Translations under genes and position numbers: made by a program | Shown here: piece by piece, positions 1 to 7,639 of the stretch | Layout of the letters: the number at the start of each line of letters is the position of its first letter | How positions within the stretch are numbered: position 1 is the first letter of the stretch | Source: Gp6-AA40 sp963772955 | GTDB lineage: Bacteria; Acidobacteriota; Vicinamibacteria; Vicinamibacterales; UBA2999 | Assembly: GCA_963772955.1 (NCBI GenBank) | Contig: CAVYZF010000014.1 | Location: forward strand, 62,001 to 126,000 | Direction: 5' to 3' | DNA length: 64,000 nucleotides | The notes under the pieces: generated by a model | Database searches by the model: none | What the model was told of the DNA's origin: nothing | The model's input: the letters and a program-made list of their open reading frames with translations, nothing else

Positions 1-1
1 C

Positions 2-154
2 GACTCGGCATACGCGGACTTGAAGGCTCGCGGCGTCGATTTCGGCGACGAGCCGCACCTCATCGCGAAGATGCCCGATCATGAGCTCTGGATGGCGTTC
101 TTTCGAGACGGAGAAGGGAACACGCTCGCCCTGATGCATGAAAAGCGGGGATAA
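2..154 (+). CDS. VOC-family protein, C-terminal fragment
   Basis: The window opens inside a coding frame whose last 50 residues are visible before a TAA stop. The ending (FFRDGEGNTLALMHEKRG) resembles the last beta strand of glyoxalase/bleomycin-resistance (VOC) domains, where a D-x-x-G-N turn is followed by a hydrophobic strand and a metal-ligand-type residue. The N-terminal part and start are outside the window. The substrate cannot be inferred. The next gene starts 7 nt after the stop, so the two may be co-transcribed. Confidence 0.6.
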   Translation, partial: DSAYADLKARGVDFGDEPHLIAKMPDHELWMAFFRDGEGNTLALMHEKRG

Positions 155-161
155 TTCCTAG

Positions 162-1169
162 GTGACGCGATTCGAAGCCTTGGACCCGGAGATCCGCGGG
201 GTCCTTGGCAAGAAGGTCAGCGAGCTCGGGTTACGCGTCGAGGGATCCCCGGTCGAAGGTTACGTTCGGCAGTTATACAAGGAGCTCGATCGACGAGGGC
301 TGAAGAAGTTTCGCCCGGTCTGCTACCTGACCGACGAGTGGGGATGCCCCGATCAGCAGCCGGTGCTCGGCATCCCGTTCTACCTGGCCGATTCGAAGCT
401 GCGGACGATCGAGAAGGCGGCTGATGCGCTCGAGACCGATCGCCAGATCATGATGTACATGCGCCACGAGGCGGGGCACGTCTTCAACTACGCCTACCGC
501 CTGTATACGACACCTCAGTGGCGCGACTTGTTTGGTCCCTTCTTCCGTTCCTACCGCGAGGAGTACCGTCCCATCCCGTTCAGCAAACATTTCGTGCGTC
601 ACATTGAGGGGTGGTACGCGCAGAAGCATCCCGACGAGGACTTTGCCGAGACGTTTGCTGTCTGGCTGACGCCCAGGAGTCCGTGGCGCCGGCAGTACAA
701 GGGATGGCCGGCGCTGCGCAAGCTGCGGTATGTGGAACGGACGGCCAAGGCGCTTGCCGATGCGGAGCCGATCGTCAAGACGGGGGAGGTCGATATCACG
801 CCGGACGACATCAGCGTGACCGTCGAGCAGTTCTACGAGCAGGCGGCCCAGGAGCAGCAGGCACGCATCGATATAGCCCTCGATGCCCACCTCGGGCAGA
901 TCTTCCTGGCCCGCCGGCGCAAGGAATCGCGTCCTGCGGCCGATATTGTGAGTAAGCACCGGCCGGAATTGGTTGAGAAGATCACGTACTGGACGGGCGT
1001 TCGGCGGCCAATCGTCAGCGGATTGATCGATTCCATCTGCGCGACCTGCACGCGGATGAAACTCTGGGGAGAGGTAGGGGAGGAAGCCCGCTACCTCGTT
1101 GAAGTGACCGCACTGGCCACGACGCTGGCGATGAATTTCCTGACGCGAGGGCAGTTCGAGCAGCGATGA
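162..1169 (+). CDS. putative zinc-binding metallopeptidase
   Basis: This 335-residue soluble protein carries HEAGH at residues 102-106 and a downstream DFAETFA segment (Glu about 163), the HExxH plus distal Glu arrangement of gluzincin-like peptidases. It matches the type usually annotated as putative zinc-binding metallopeptidase. No signal peptide is visible, so it is probably cytoplasmic. The start is GTG, 7 nt after the preceding stop. The gene ends with an ATGA overlap with the ATP-grasp gene, so translation is likely coupled. A peptidase coupled to a D-Ala-D-Ala-ligase-like enzyme suggests peptide or peptidoglycan-precursor handling, but the substrate is unknown. Confidence 0.75.
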   Translation: MTRFEALDPEIRGVLGKKVSELGLRVEGSPVEGYVRQLYKELDRRGLKKFRPVCYLTDEWGCPDQQPVLGIPFYLADSKLRTIEKAADALETDRQIMMYMRHEAGHVFNYAYRLYTTPQWRDLFGPFFRSYREEYRPIPFSKHFVRHIEGWYAQKHPDEDFAETFAVWLTPRSPWRRQYKGWPALRKLRYVERTAKALADAEPIVKTGEVDITPDDISVTVEQFYEQAAQEQQARIDIALDAHLGQIFLARRRKESRPAADIVSKHRPELVEKITYWTGVRRPIVSGLIDSICATCTRMKLWGEVGEEARYLVEVTALATTLAMNFLTRGQFEQR

Positions 1170-2188
1170 GCAAACTGAAGATCGTCGTTCTGTACGACCG
1201 GGTCCTCGTTGACGAAGCCGACGAGCAGACGGCGACGACCGACAAGTCGCCCGTTGTGCGTACCCTCGACAAGAAAGAGGTCGAGGAAGAAGTGGCCGAC
1301 GCCCTGACGAAGCTGGGTCACGAGCCGACGATGCACGAGCTCGATGGGACGCCAAAGAGTCTGCTGGCGCTCGCCCGCCTCGAATGCGATCTGATCTTCA
1401 ACCTGACAGAGTCGTTTGCCGACGATGACACAGCGGATTTCAAGATCGCCGGCTTCCTCGAGTTGATTGGGAAGAAGTACACGGGATCGGGCACGCACGG
1501 CTTGATGCTGGCGCAGGACAAGGCGATCGCGAAGAAGATCTTCTCGTTCCACGGCATCCACACGCCGGTCTTCGCGAAGTCGTTCCGTGGACGCCTCGAT
1601 TTTTCGCACGACTTGCAGTTCCCCGTGATCGTCAAGCCGGCGCGCGAAGACGGATCGATCGGCATCGAGTTCAGCGCAGTCGTGAGCTCGATCCGCGAGC
1701 TGATGGAACGGATGGACTGGCTGCACGCCAACTTCGACTCGCCGGTGCTCATTGAGGAGTACATCGAAGGGCGCGAGATGTACGTCGGGGTCATCGGCAA
1801 CGACAAGCCCGAAGCGCTGCCGGTCGTGGAGCTCGATCTGTCGAAGTTACCCGATGGAACGCCCCGAATTGCCGCGGCAGAAGTGAAGTGGGGCAAAGGC
1901 ACGAAGGCGTATCGCGACACCAAGTCCGCGGTCGCCACCGACCTGCCTGAAGAGACGGTGACGGCCCTGCAGCAGACGGCGGTCGCCGCATATCAGGCTC
2001 TTGAACTGAGGGATTACGGTCGCGTGGACATGCGGCTGCAGACCGATGGCCGCGTGCACGTCATCGAGGTCAATCCCAATCCCTGGCTAAGTTCGAAGGC
2101 AGAATTCGCCATGGCCGCGCGCAAGTCCGGGCGCAACTACCCGCAACTCGTCGAAGAGATCGTCGAGCTCGCCATGGCGCGCGCTTAA
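1166..2188 (+). CDS. D-alanine-D-alanine ligase-like ATP-grasp protein
   Basis: A 340-residue ATP-grasp ligase related to D-Ala-D-Ala ligase. Visible signatures are an N-terminal substrate domain with CDLIFNLTES, the ATP-grasp lysine segment VIVKPAREDGS around residues 152-162, IEEYIEGREMYVG, and the metal-binding end VIEVNPNPW near residue 305. Members of this group join two amino acids or an acid and an amine with ATP. The sequence is atypical enough that it may not be the housekeeping Ddl. The ATG overlaps the stop of the upstream metallopeptidase by 4 nt, pointing to a two-gene functional unit. It converges with the methyltransferase gene, their stop codons sharing bases. Confidence 0.8.
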   Translation: MSKLKIVVLYDRVLVDEADEQTATTDKSPVVRTLDKKEVEEEVADALTKLGHEPTMHELDGTPKSLLALARLECDLIFNLTESFADDDTADFKIAGFLELIGKKYTGSGTHGLMLAQDKAIAKKIFSFHGIHTPVFAKSFRGRLDFSHDLQFPVIVKPAREDGSIGIEFSAVVSSIRELMERMDWLHANFDSPVLIEEYIEGREMYVGVIGNDKPEALPVVELDLSKLPDGTPRIAAAEVKWGKGTKAYRDTKSAVATDLPEETVTALQQTAVAAYQALELRDYGRVDMRLQTDGRVHVIEVNPNPWLSSKAEFAMAARKSGRNYPQLVEEIVELAMARA

Positions 2189-2760
2189 GGACGCACCTTT
2201 CCGTCTGTCGTCCAGAGGTAAAGCGTTCGTGACGTTCCGTTCGCGTCCCTGAACGTGTCAACGACCTCAGGCTCCCAGTCACCCATCGCGAAGCTGTGTG
2301 ACACGATCCGGGCACCCCGGTGTAGCTGTCGCGTGAGGATTGGGCGAAGCTTCACGTTCGACGCCGATAGCAAGTAGAGCGTCACGACGGTTGCATCGGA
2401 TAGGTCCACTGTCATCGCATCCTGGATCAGAAACTTCACGCGCCGATCGACACCAGCCGCTTTCGCGTTGGCTTCAGCCTGGTTGATCAAGTTGGCATCG
2501 ATATCGACGCCGACGCCTCGTGCGCCGAACTTCTGCGCCGCCGTGATGACGATGCGGCCGTCGCCGCATCCGAGGTCGTAGACCACGTCGCGTGGACCTA
2601 CTTTCGCGAGGGTGAGCATTCGCTCCACGACATCGCCTGGTGTTGGAACGTAAGGAGCGAGGCTCCGGCCTTGCGCTGTGATTGGTGGCAACTGCAGCAG
2701 CAGCGCGATGCCTGTAAGCACAGCCGTAAGCTGGAGTTCATGCCGTCCGAGTCGAGACAC
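2185..2760 (-). CDS. class I SAM-dependent methyltransferase, probably exported or anchored
   Basis: The core is a Rossmann methyltransferase with DLGCGDGR at residues 62-69 (SAM motif I) and GVDID as motif II. About 191 residues are encoded from a GTG at 2760. This start is chosen because it begins just before a hydrophobic stretch (TAVLTGIALLLQLPPITAQ) that looks like a signal peptide or anchor. An ATG at 2883 would add 41 residues with weaker codon bias. Small secreted methyltransferases of this kind recur in environmental bacteria; the substrate is unknown. A TACAAT hexamer lies just upstream of the GTG on this strand. Confidence 0.7.
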   Translation of the reverse strand: MSRLGRHELQLTAVLTGIALLLQLPPITAQGRSLAPYVPTPGDVVERMLTLAKVGPRDVVYDLGCGDGRIVITAAQKFGARGVGVDIDANLINQAEANAKAAGVDRRVKFLIQDAMTVDLSDATVVTLYLLSASNVKLRPILTRQLHRGARIVSHSFAMGDWEPEVVDTFRDANGTSRTLYLWTTDGKVRP

Positions 2761-2938
2761 GCGCGGATTGTACTCCCGGGGAGACAGTCGTCGGCCCGAT
2801 TCCGCTGATTTACTCAAGTCCTGAAGTACGAATGGTTTAGCCACGAGTGGCCGTGGGAGGTTGAACAGAAGTCTACCGCTCAACGGGCATTTGCCGGGTC
2901 CGAAATGCCGAAATAGGGTGTTTTTCGGGCATTTTCCG

Positions 2939-2968
2939 TTGATTCTGTTGGGGCGGGTGGGCTATACT
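2939..2968 (+). promoter_or_regulatory. sigma-70-like promoter of the carD gene
   Basis: TTGATT at 2939-2944 and TATACT at 2963-2968 are separated by 18 nt. They lie about 60 nt upstream of the CarD GTG start, which has a GGGGGAA Shine-Dalgarno sequence. This is one of the best -35/-10 pairs in the window. Transcription would begin near 2975. Confidence 0.5.
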
Positions 2969-3026
2969 CGTGGGTGCTGTTCCCAGCGTAAGCCGCTACT
3001 ACCAACCTTCCTGCAACGGGGGAAAC

Positions 3027-3629
3027 GTGACATTCCAGCTTGGTGACAAGGTCATCTACCCGAATCATGGGCTCGGCATCGTCGAACGGGTTGAGGAAAA
3101 AACGATTCTCGGAACCACTTGCGGATTCTTTCATCTACGTATCGTCGCCAATGACACGACGGTACTCGTGCCCGTCGCCAATGTCGACAACGTAGGGTTG
3201 CGCAAAGCCATTTCGGATGAAGAAGTCGAGCGACTGTTCACCTTGCTGAGTGACGGGAAGATCGACAACCACCAGAATTGGAAGGGTCGATTCAAGGACA
3301 ATTCGGACAAGATGCGAACCGGCTCGATCTACGACATGGCCGACGTGCTCAAGAGTCTCACGTTCCTGAGCAAGTCGAAGAGCCTGTCGTTCCGCGAGAA
3401 GCGCATGCTCGACAGGGCCAAGGCACTCATCGTCTCGGAAGTTTCAGAGGTGATGCGTGAGAAGGCCCCGGACATTGAGACGAGAGTCGATCACGCATTG
3501 GAGAAATGCTTCGTCGTGAAGGCGCGCAACGTCGCCAGAGCCACGGCCCGTGCCAAGGTGGTGAAGGCGGTCAAGGCGCCGATGGTCGTGGCCGCTGCCG
3601 CGGCTGCGCGACGAGCCCGAGCTTCGTAG
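3027..3629 (+). CDS. carD: CarD-family transcriptional regulator
   Basis: A 200-residue CarD/CdnL-type protein. The N-terminal RNA-polymerase-interacting Tudor-like domain is seen in GDKVIYPNHGLGIVERVE and the following strands. A helical C-terminal half follows (MADVLKSLTFLSKSKSLSFREKRMLDRA region). The family binds the RNAP beta subunit and stabilises promoter open complexes. The C-terminus ends in a basic, alanine-rich tail (about 35 residues of K/R/A/V) that may contact DNA. The GTG start at 3027 is preferred over an upstream ATG at 2970 because of the GGGGGAA ribosome binding site and because the domain begins there. Confidence 0.92.
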   Translation: MTFQLGDKVIYPNHGLGIVERVEEKTILGTTCGFFHLRIVANDTTVLVPVANVDNVGLRKAISDEEVERLFTLLSDGKIDNHQNWKGRFKDNSDKMRTGSIYDMADVLKSLTFLSKSKSLSFREKRMLDRAKALIVSEVSEVMREKAPDIETRVDHALEKCFVVKARNVARATARAKVVKAVKAPMVVAAAAAARRARAS

Positions 3630-3656
3630 TCACCTTCGCCGATAGCCTTCTTCGCA

Positions 3657-3687
3657 CGCCCGGACTGCCCGTCCGGGCGCTTTTTTT
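3657..3687 (+). terminator. rho-independent terminator after carD
   Basis: An 8-bp GC-rich stem (GCCCGGAC at 3658-3665 pairing with GTCCGGGC at 3671-3678) with a 5-nt loop is followed by GC and seven T residues at 3681-3687. It sits 28 nt after the carD stop. This is the clearest intrinsic terminator in the window. Confidence 0.9.
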
Positions 3688-3720
3688 GTACAGGCGAATC
3701 CCGATTATCGTAGCCCGTCG

Positions 3721-4425
3721 ATGATAAATGCCGTCCGTTCGGTCGTCGCCTACCTCCTGACCACCGCCTACATTGTGATCGTCGGCCCCGTGGCCCTCGT
3801 CCTCGGCGGAATCCTTCGATGGGAAGGTGGCCTGTATGCGCTGGGGCACTGCGGCGTCTGGCTCGCGTTGGCGCTTGCGGGGATCAGATATCGCGTGATC
3901 GGGTTCGAACGCGTGCCATCGACCTCGGTCGTCTTCTGCTCGAATCACGAAAGCAACGTCGATCCTCCAGTGCTCTTCAAGGTACTGCACCGGCGGCTGC
4001 GAGTTCTGTACAAGGCGGAGCTCCGCCGATTTCCTTTGATGGGCATCATCTTCGACGTCGGAGGATTCGTCCCGGTGGAACGGGGCGATCGCGACAAGAG
4101 TCTTGCGGCGATTTCGCGCGGCGCGGCCTCCCTCAAATCAGGGAACTCCTTCCTGATCTTTCCTGAAGGGACACGCAGCCGTACGGGTCAGCTCCTGCCA
4201 TTCAAGAAGGGCGGGTTCATCATGGCCATAGAGGCACAGGTGCCGATCGTCCCTGTTGCCGTGCATGGCGGCCGCAATGCGATGAGGAAAGGGAGCGCAT
4301 TCGTGCAGCCGGTGACGGTCACAGTCCGCATAGGCGCGCCGATTCCGACGGCCGGGTTGACCATGGCCGACCGGGACTCGCTCATAACGCGGGTGCGAAC
4401 CGACATCCGGGCCCTGTTGGAGTAG
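3721..4425 (+). CDS. plsC: 1-acyl-sn-glycerol-3-phosphate acyltransferase
   Basis: A 234-residue PlsC-type lysophosphatidic acid acyltransferase, which acylates 1-acyl-glycerol-3-phosphate to phosphatidic acid at the inner membrane. The catalytic H-x4-D motif is NHESNVD at residues 75-81, and the substrate-binding block FPEGTRS is at 147-153. An N-terminal hydrophobic segment (about residues 8-32) should anchor it. Start is ATG, 33 nt beyond the carD terminator, so it has its own promoter or reads from the -10-like sequence around 3700. Confidence 0.9.
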   Translation: MINAVRSVVAYLLTTAYIVIVGPVALVLGGILRWEGGLYALGHCGVWLALALAGIRYRVIGFERVPSTSVVFCSNHESNVDPPVLFKVLHRRLRVLYKAELRRFPLMGIIFDVGGFVPVERGDRDKSLAAISRGAASLKSGNSFLIFPEGTRSRTGQLLPFKKGGFIMAIEAQVPIVPVAVHGGRNAMRKGSAFVQPVTVTVRIGAPIPTAGLTMADRDSLITRVRTDIRALLE

Positions 4426-4458
4426 ACTTCCCATTGCCAGCCTGCCGTCGGGGTATCT

Positions 4459-6492
4459 GTGTCTCGACTTTGTGTTGTTTCCCTGCTCGTGCTGACGGCG
4501 GTCGTCCTGCAGGCCCAGGACCAGCCGACATTCAGAACCGGGGCGAACTACGTCCGTGTGGACATGTACGCCAGCGTCGACGGCAAGAGCATCGAGGACC
4601 TCACCGCTGAAGAAATAGAAGTACTCGAAGACGGTGCGCCCCAGAAGGTCGAAGCGTTCGAGCACGTCCAGGTACGACCTGCCGGTCCACAGGAATCCCG
4701 CCGCGAGCCCACCACGGTCGAGCAGAGCCGCCAGATGGCTGCGGAGGGACGAGCCCGCGTATTCGTCATCTTCCTGGACACCTATCACACGAGCATCGAA
4801 GGCTCCGCCAACATGCGGCTGCCACTCATCAAGTTCATCGATCGTCTGCTCGGACCTGATGACATGGTCGCGCTGATGACACCCGAGATGGGGGCGAGCG
4901 AGATTGCGCTCGGCCGCAAGACCACTGTCATTTCCAACATCATGCAGGCACAGTGGATGTGGGGACGCAAGGGTCGGCTGGTGGACGATGACCCGAAGGA
5001 GCAGTTGTACCAGGAGTGTTACGGCATTGGCGCCATGGTGAACGAGATGAAGGCGCGCCGGCGCGAGAAGCTGACGCTCGATGCGCTCTCAGATCTGATG
5101 GTGCACCTGGCCGGTGTCCGTGAAGAGCGCAAAGCGCTCGTGGTTGTCTCGGAAGGCTGGCAGCTATTCCACTCGAACCCGAGCCTGACCGCTGGCGACG
5201 ATGCAAGCAGTCGCGTCCGGCCCGAAGACGTCCTGAAGCGGTCGCCGCGTCCGTCGCCAAGCGACAGCGGAACGAGCACCGCGCCGAGCAGTCGCGCCGA
5301 ATGCGAAGCCGATCGTGTGGCTCTCGCGTCTCTCGATCACACTCAGCGCCTGCGTGAGATCACGGACGAGGCGAATCGAGGCAACGTCACGTTCTACCCG
5401 GTCTATGCGAGAGGCCTGGTCGCGTTCGACGCGCCTGTCGGCCCGGACAAGCCGCCCTCGATACGTGATGACCAGGCGAATCTGCGCGTGAAGCAGGATG
5501 GCCTTCGCTTTCTGGCCGACAACACCGACGGGACCTCGATTATCAACACCAACAACATCGACGGGATGCTTCAGCGCATCGTCGATGACGTGTCCTCCTA
5601 TTACCTGTTCGGTTACTACTCGACGAACACGAAGCTCGATGGCCGATTCAGGAACATCATTGTTCGCGTCAAGCGGCAGGGCGTGAAGGTGCGCGCGCGG
5701 CGCGGATATCGAGGGCGAACGGCGGACGAACTGATTAGCAGCGCGGCGGGAGCGGCTGCAACCGAGGCAGCGAACACCCTCACCACCGCGTTGACGCCGG
5801 TCGTCGCCTTCAATGCACGCTCGCAGTTCCGCATCCGCACGTCGTCCTGGGCGAAGGAGGCGAGCGGAAGTGATCCTGCCGGGGGCGCCTTCTGGGTCGT
5901 CGGAGAACTGGACTACAAAACACGGCGCGAGTTGGCGTGGACAGCGACGGCGAAGGCAGATGTGGTGATCCTCGCTTCGGACGGGAGCGAAGTGATGTCG
6001 CGGTCGATTGATGTGAAGACCGACGATGGTCCGTTCAGCTTTTCAGTGCCCGATTCAGGCGGCCTGCCCGCCGGCGAGTACGCCGTTCGTGTACGGCTCA
6101 CATCGACCGCGGACAGCTCGCTTGCGTTGAGCGACACGGCGAGAGTCGTTCTCAATCCCAGCCTGGCGCTGGGTGAAGCGGTCATGTGGCGTCGCGGGCC
6201 AACCACGGGACTTCAGCACAGGCGTACGGCCGATCCCCGGTTCCAGCGCAGCGATCGGTTGCGCTTCGAATACGCGACCACGCGTTCGGATCCCCCGAAG
6301 GCACGATTGCTGGATCGCAACGGCAATCCGCTCAGTGTCCCGGTGCAGGTGAGTGAGCGTCCGGACCAGCCCGGTAACTTCCAGTGGATCGTTGTGGACG
6401 CGACACTCGCTCCGTTTGCACCTGGTGACTACGCGATCGAAGTGACGCAGGGGACAGCGAAGCAGGTTACGGGGTTTCGGATCGTTCCCTGA
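4459..6492 (+). CDS. secreted VWFA-related domain protein
   Basis: A 677-residue exported protein of the VWFA-related type that is strongly expanded in Acidobacteriota. It has an N-terminal signal peptide (about 20 residues ending LQAQ), then a short beta domain (VRVDMYASV, DLTAEEIEVLEDG), then a von Willebrand A-like domain with FLDTYHTS at residues 106-112 in place of the classical DxSxS MIDAS. The C-terminal 200 residues look like beta-sandwich repeats. Probably an adhesion or scaffold protein of the periplasm or surface. The start is GTG at 4459. No partner gene is evident. Confidence 0.8.
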   Translation: MSRLCVVSLLVLTAVVLQAQDQPTFRTGANYVRVDMYASVDGKSIEDLTAEEIEVLEDGAPQKVEAFEHVQVRPAGPQESRREPTTVEQSRQMAAEGRARVFVIFLDTYHTSIEGSANMRLPLIKFIDRLLGPDDMVALMTPEMGASEIALGRKTTVISNIMQAQWMWGRKGRLVDDDPKEQLYQECYGIGAMVNEMKARRREKLTLDALSDLMVHLAGVREERKALVVVSEGWQLFHSNPSLTAGDDASSRVRPEDVLKRSPRPSPSDSGTSTAPSSRAECEADRVALASLDHTQRLREITDEANRGNVTFYPVYARGLVAFDAPVGPDKPPSIRDDQANLRVKQDGLRFLADNTDGTSIINTNNIDGMLQRIVDDVSSYYLFGYYSTNTKLDGRFRNIIVRVKRQGVKVRARRGYRGRTADELISSAAGAAATEAANTLTTALTPVVAFNARSQFRIRTSSWAKEASGSDPAGGAFWVVGELDYKTRRELAWTATAKADVVILASDGSEVMSRSIDVKTDDGPFSFSVPDSGGLPAGEYAVRVRLTSTADSSLALSDTARVVLNPSLALGEAVMWRRGPTTGLQHRRTADPRFQRSDRLRFEYATTRSDPPKARLLDRNGNPLSVPVQVSERPDQPGNFQWIVVDATLAPFAPGDYAIEVTQGTAKQVTGFRIVP

Positions 6493-6496
6493 CGGC

Positions 6497-6557
6497 TGGT
6501 GGGTGGTAGGTGGCAAGAGAACCAACCACCAACCACGAACCACGAACCACTAACCAC
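6497..6557. repeat. intergenic hairpin built of GGTGGTT-type words
   Basis: A left arm of degenerate GGTGG words (6498-6513) faces a right arm of repeated AACCACC/AACCACG words (6522-6557), giving an imperfect hairpin between two convergent genes. The right arm overlaps the last codons (Gly-Gly-stop) of the downstream minus-strand gene. There is no T tract, so any terminator function would be rho-dependent or structural. Confidence 0.6.
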
Positions 6558-7635
6558 CTACAGAGAAGGTCACCGTCCACGGCTTGAACGGCGCGCCGTC
6601 GAATCCCTTGAGGCCGTCGAGAACCTCCACCTTGACGGTTCGAAACGGCTGCAGCGGCTTTGCGAACGTGATCACAATCGCTCGGTTGGCTGCGTCATAT
6701 GCCGACTTGAAGTCGAGCGTGCCTTCGACTCCAACATAGCTCACACGAATGTTCCCGGCGATTGTGCTCTCGTTCACTCCGCGAGAGAACTGAACACGAA
6801 CCGGCGATGAACCGGTCACGTCGGTTTCTCCGTCGGTCGGCGAGCTGAATACGACCTCGAGCGGGGTCAGCGGCACAGGAGGCGCGCTTGGCTCGTCGGA
6901 CGCGACCACTTGCGGCGCCTTCGTAAGGGACACCCGCGTGGCCTTCAAAGTGACAAGGCCCTTCTCACGCACGACCGTGCCAGTCACTTCGAGCCAGCGA
7001 TCCGTATCGACTCTCCGATTGATGTCGAGGTCGAATCCCTTTCCTTGTGGACGTACGTCGGTGACCCAGAGTGCGCCTTCGGTGCCGCGAAGGACGAAGT
7101 CGTACTTGCTCTTGCCAGGCGCGCCTGGCAGGTCGCCGTACAAGTTGCGGCCACGAAAGTTTCCGGAGATGGTGACGGTCTGACCGTCGTAACGCCACGG
7201 TTCGATCGCGATCGATTTGACCGTCGCACCTGCGACCGGCTGTGTTTCCGACGTTGCGCTGATGCGAACGATCAACTCCTCGCCCGGTCGTGGCCACTTG
7301 CCCTGCTCGCGACCGTCGTTGAAACCTCCAACGCGAGGATCACCTTCCTCGAGACGTCCAACATCGAGGAAGAGGCCGCGCGCGTCGACGACGCCGTTTG
7401 GCGTGTTGACGCCGTCGTCGAGGAACACCCGCACTTCGTGTTCGTCGGCACGGAGGAACATCCTTGTTCCTTCAGTAGCAAGCTCTCCGCGCACGAGCAC
7501 GTTTTGCAGGTGATAGAAGCCGGGATATTGACGAAGCGCGTCGACCGTAGTCAGGCGGCGGGTGTTGGTCTGGGCATCAGCGGCGGTGACCAGAAGGAGA
7601 GCGAGGAAGAGTGCACGAGTAACCCGCCGAATCAC
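6550..7635 (-). CDS. exported protein with Ig-like (Big_5-type) C-terminal domain
   Basis: A 361-residue protein with an N-terminal signal peptide (RRVTRALFLALLLVTAADAQ). The middle holds two OB-fold-like or beta domains (LVRGELATEGTRMFLR; GRNLYGDLPG). The final 100 residues (FSSPTDGETDVTGSSPVRVQFSRG onward in pieces) match the Ig-like Big_5 pattern common in secreted proteins. No catalytic motif is visible. Its last codons lie inside the intergenic hairpin shared with the convergent VWFA gene. It is 4 nt upstream of the OPT transporter stop, and the two are likely co-transcribed. Confidence 0.6.
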   Translation of the reverse strand: MIRRVTRALFLALLLVTAADAQTNTRRLTTVDALRQYPGFYHLQNVLVRGELATEGTRMFLRADEHEVRVFLDDGVNTPNGVVDARGLFLDVGRLEEGDPRVGGFNDGREQGKWPRPGEELIVRISATSETQPVAGATVKSIAIEPWRYDGQTVTISGNFRGRNLYGDLPGAPGKSKYDFVLRGTEGALWVTDVRPQGKGFDLDINRRVDTDRWLEVTGTVVREKGLVTLKATRVSLTKAPQVVASDEPSAPPVPLTPLEVVFSSPTDGETDVTGSSPVRVQFSRGVNESTIAGNIRVSYVGVEGTLDFKSAYDAANRAIVITFAKPLQPFRTVKVEVLDGLKGFDGAPFKPWTVTFSVGG

Positions 7636-7639
7636 TCCT

